NCBI RefSeq assembly: GCF_052045245.1
Contig: NZ_JBQEON010000021.1
Location: 1 to 64,000 of the forward strand
DNA from: Burkholderia sp052045245
GTDB lineage: Bacteria > Pseudomonadota > Gammaproteobacteria > Burkholderiales > Burkholderiaceae
DNA length: 64,000 nt
Reading direction: 5' to 3'
The notes under the pieces were generated by a model that was given only the letters and a program-made list of their open reading frames with translations, searched no databases and was not told where the DNA came from. Within the stretch, counting starts at the first letter, position 1. Every line of letters starts with the position of its first letter. Of the stretch, positions 62,393 to 64,000 are shown piece by piece. Both the position numbers and the translations under genes were made by a program.

Positions 62393-63646
62393 TTGAAACT
62401 TCCGTACGAATGGCAGATCGGCTGGCGCTACACGCGCGCCGGCAAACGCACGACCGGCAACGGCTTCATTTCCTTCATCGCGCTCGTGTCGATGCTCGGG
62501 ATCGCGCTTGGCGTCGCCGCGCTGATCGTCGTGCTGTCCGTGATGAACGGCTTCCAGAAGGAAGTGCGCGACCGCATGCTGTCGGTGCTCGCGCACGTCG
62601 AGGTGTTCTCGCCGACCGGCTCGATGCCCGACTGGCAACTGACCGCGCAGGAAGCGCGCCGCAATTCGCAGGTGATCGGCGCGGCGCCGTACGTCGACGC
62701 GCAGGCGCTGCTCACGCGCCAGGACGCGGTGAGCGGCGTGATGCTGCGCGGCGTCGAACCGTCGCTCGAACCGCAGGTGTCGGACATCGGCAAGGACATG
62801 AAGGCGGGCCAGCTCGCCGCGCTCGTGCCCGGCCAGTTCGGCATCGTGCTCGGCGACGCGCTCGCCGGCAACCTCGGCGTGACGGTCGGCGACAAGGTCA
62901 CGCTCGTCGCGCCCGAAGGCTCGATCACGCCGGCCGGGATGATGCCGCGGCTCAAGCAGTTCACCGTCGTCGGCGTGTTCGAATCGGGCCACTACGAATA
63001 CGACAGCACGCTCGCGATGATCAACATCCGCGACGCGGAGGCGCTGTTCCGGATGTCCGCGCCGACCGGCGTGCGGTTGCGGCTCACCGACATGCAGAAG
63101 GCGCCGCAGGTCGCGGTCGAACTGTCGCATACGCTGTCGGGCAGCCTGTACATCCGCGACTGGACCCAGCAGAACAAGACCTGGTTCTCGGCCGTGCAGA
63201 TCGAGAAGCGGATGATGTTCATCATCCTCACGTTGATCATCGCGGTCGCCGCGTTCAACCTCGTGTCGTCGCTCGTGATGACGGTGACCAACAAGCAGGC
63301 CGACATCGCGATCCTGCGCACGCTCGGCGCGCAGCCGGGCTCGATCATGAAGATCTTCGTCGTGCAGGGCGTGACGATCGGCTTCGTCGGCACCGCGACG
63401 GGCGTTGCGCTCGGCTGCCTGATCGCGTGGAGCATCCCGTGGCTGATCCCGATGATCGAGCATCTGTTCGGCGTGCAGTTCCTGCCGCCGTCGGTGTACT
63501 TCATCAGCGAGCTGCCGTCCGAGCTCGTCGCGGGCGACGTGATCAAGATCGGCCTGATCGCGTTCGTGCTGTCGGCCGTCGCGACGCTCTATCCGAGCTG
63601 GCGCGGTGCGAAGGTGAAGCCGGCGGAGGCGCTGCGCTATGAATGA
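62393..63646 (+). CDS. lolC: Lipoprotein-releasing ABC transporter permease (LolC/LolE family)
   Basis: A 417-residue permease with TM1 at about 25-50, a periplasmic domain (about 55-270) and three C-terminal helices (about 275-300, 320-350, 375-400). It extracts lipoproteins from the inner membrane and hands them to LolA. The start codon is TTG with AAAGGA six nt upstream; the resulting MKLPYEWQIGWRYTRAG is the family opening. It overlaps lolD by 8 bp. Confidence 0.95.
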   Translation: MKLPYEWQIGWRYTRAGKRTTGNGFISFIALVSMLGIALGVAALIVVLSVMNGFQKEVRDRMLSVLAHVEVFSPTGSMPDWQLTAQEARRNSQVIGAAPYVDAQALLTRQDAVSGVMLRGVEPSLEPQVSDIGKDMKAGQLAALVPGQFGIVLGDALAGNLGVTVGDKVTLVAPEGSITPAGMMPRLKQFTVVGVFESGHYEYDSTLAMINIRDAEALFRMSAPTGVRLRLTDMQKAPQVAVELSHTLSGSLYIRDWTQQNKTWFSAVQIEKRMMFIILTLIIAVAAFNLVSSLVMTVTNKQADIAILRTLGAQPGSIMKIFVVQGVTIGFVGTATGVALGCLIAWSIPWLIPMIEHLFGVQFLPPSVYFISELPSELVAGDVIKIGLIAFVLSAVATLYPSWRGAKVKPAEALRYE

Positions 63647-64000
63647 CCGCGCGACCGCATTCGCGGATTCACGACAACCCATCAGACAGGATTCGGCAGG
63701 TATGCAGGAATACGTGCTTCAGGCGCGCGGGATCACGAAGGCATTCGTGCAGGGCGGCTTCAACGTGCAGGTGCTCAACAATACCGAGCTGACGGTGCGG
63801 CGCGGCGAGAAACTCGCGGTCGTCGGCGCGTCGGGTTCCGGCAAGAGCACGCTGCTGCACGTGCTCGGCGGCCTCGACGAGCCGAGCGCGGGCGAAGTGT
63901 CGCTGCTCGGCAAGCCGTTTACGCAGCTCGCCGAGCGCGAGCGAAACGAATTGCGCAACCGCGCGCTCGGGTTCGTCTACCAGTTCCATCACCTGCTGCC
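63639..64000 (+). CDS. lolD: Lipoprotein-releasing ABC transporter ATPase LolD (3' end outside window)
   Basis: The first 120 codons of an ABC ATPase: YVLQARGITKAF, Walker A GASGSGKST, and the Q-loop FVYQFHHLLP at the window edge, which is the LolD form. It powers lipoprotein release with LolC/E. The ATG at 63639 overlaps lolC; GGAGG is 12 nt upstream. An internal start at 63702 (MQEYVLQ) is possible and would remove 21 poorly conserved residues. Confidence 0.93.
   Translation, partial: MNDRATAFADSRQPIRQDSAGMQEYVLQARGITKAFVQGGFNVQVLNNTELTVRRGEKLAVVGASGSGKSTLLHVLGGLDEPSAGEVSLLGKPFTQLAERERNELRNRALGFVYQFHHLL

Overview
The window is a high-GC (roughly two-thirds G+C) piece of a betaproteobacterial chromosome. 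It is almost entirely core genes and looks like chromosome 1 of a Burkholderia cepacia complex species. That assignment rests on recalled protein sequences (ArgA, HscB, LolD, AceE), on gene order, and on a fixLJ-like pair divergent from the pyruvate dehydrogenase operon. It has not been checked by a search. No phage, insertion sequence, CRISPR array or rRNA was seen. Seven N at 23614-23620 mark an unresolved stretch.

Layout, left half. Bases 1-2350 hold the end of a class III aminotransferase, cysC and tRNA-Val(CAC). Bases 2400-8220 are the most accessory-looking part: a LysR regulator divergent from an acyl-CoA dehydrogenase / CaiB-type CoA transferase / MHS-family transporter set, which reads as uptake, CoA activation and oxidation of an unidentified organic acid. 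Bases 8460-14390 hold yggX, argA and hrpA; argA and hrpA diverge from a shared palindromic -10 element. Bases 14570-18900 hold a periplasmic beta-propeller protein, a sterol-desaturase-family membrane enzyme, an EI24/CysZ-like membrane protein overlapping a CinA-N domain protein, and a rhodanese. Bases 18900-23600 are the nitrogen module glnA-ntrB-ntrC, with a recognisable sigma-54 promoter and NtrC sites before glnA. Bases 23670-31150 hold a prolyl oligopeptidase, xthA, the initiator tRNA, a YgeA-type racemase, dinB under a perfect LexA box, and prlC.

Layout, right half. Bases 31400-42400 hold folD, a FixJ/FixL-like two-component pair, and the divergent pyruvate dehydrogenase operon aceE-aceF-lpdA, in which a hairpin repeat separates aceF from lpdA. 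Bases 42600-48600 hold a phasin with candidate PhaR operators, a PBP7-type peptidase, an IclR regulator divergent from lutA-lutB (no lutC follows), and a small membrane protein. Bases 48690-55335 hold a phosphatase and the full isc operon (iscR-iscS-iscU-iscA-hscB-hscA-fdx-iscX) behind two IscR boxes. Bases 55480-64000 hold a glycine-zipper protein, the minus-strand set rpfE-like / recJ / prfB (with its programmed frameshift) / lysS, and lolC with the start of lolD, cut by the window edge.

The window contains no obviously new multi-gene system. Its most interesting content is regulatory: sigma-54/NtrC at glnA, LexA at dinB, paired IscR boxes, paired phasin operators, palindromes before aceE and prlC, hairpins that divide the isc and pdh operons, and several promoters whose -10 element lies so close to the start codon that leaderless mRNAs are predicted.
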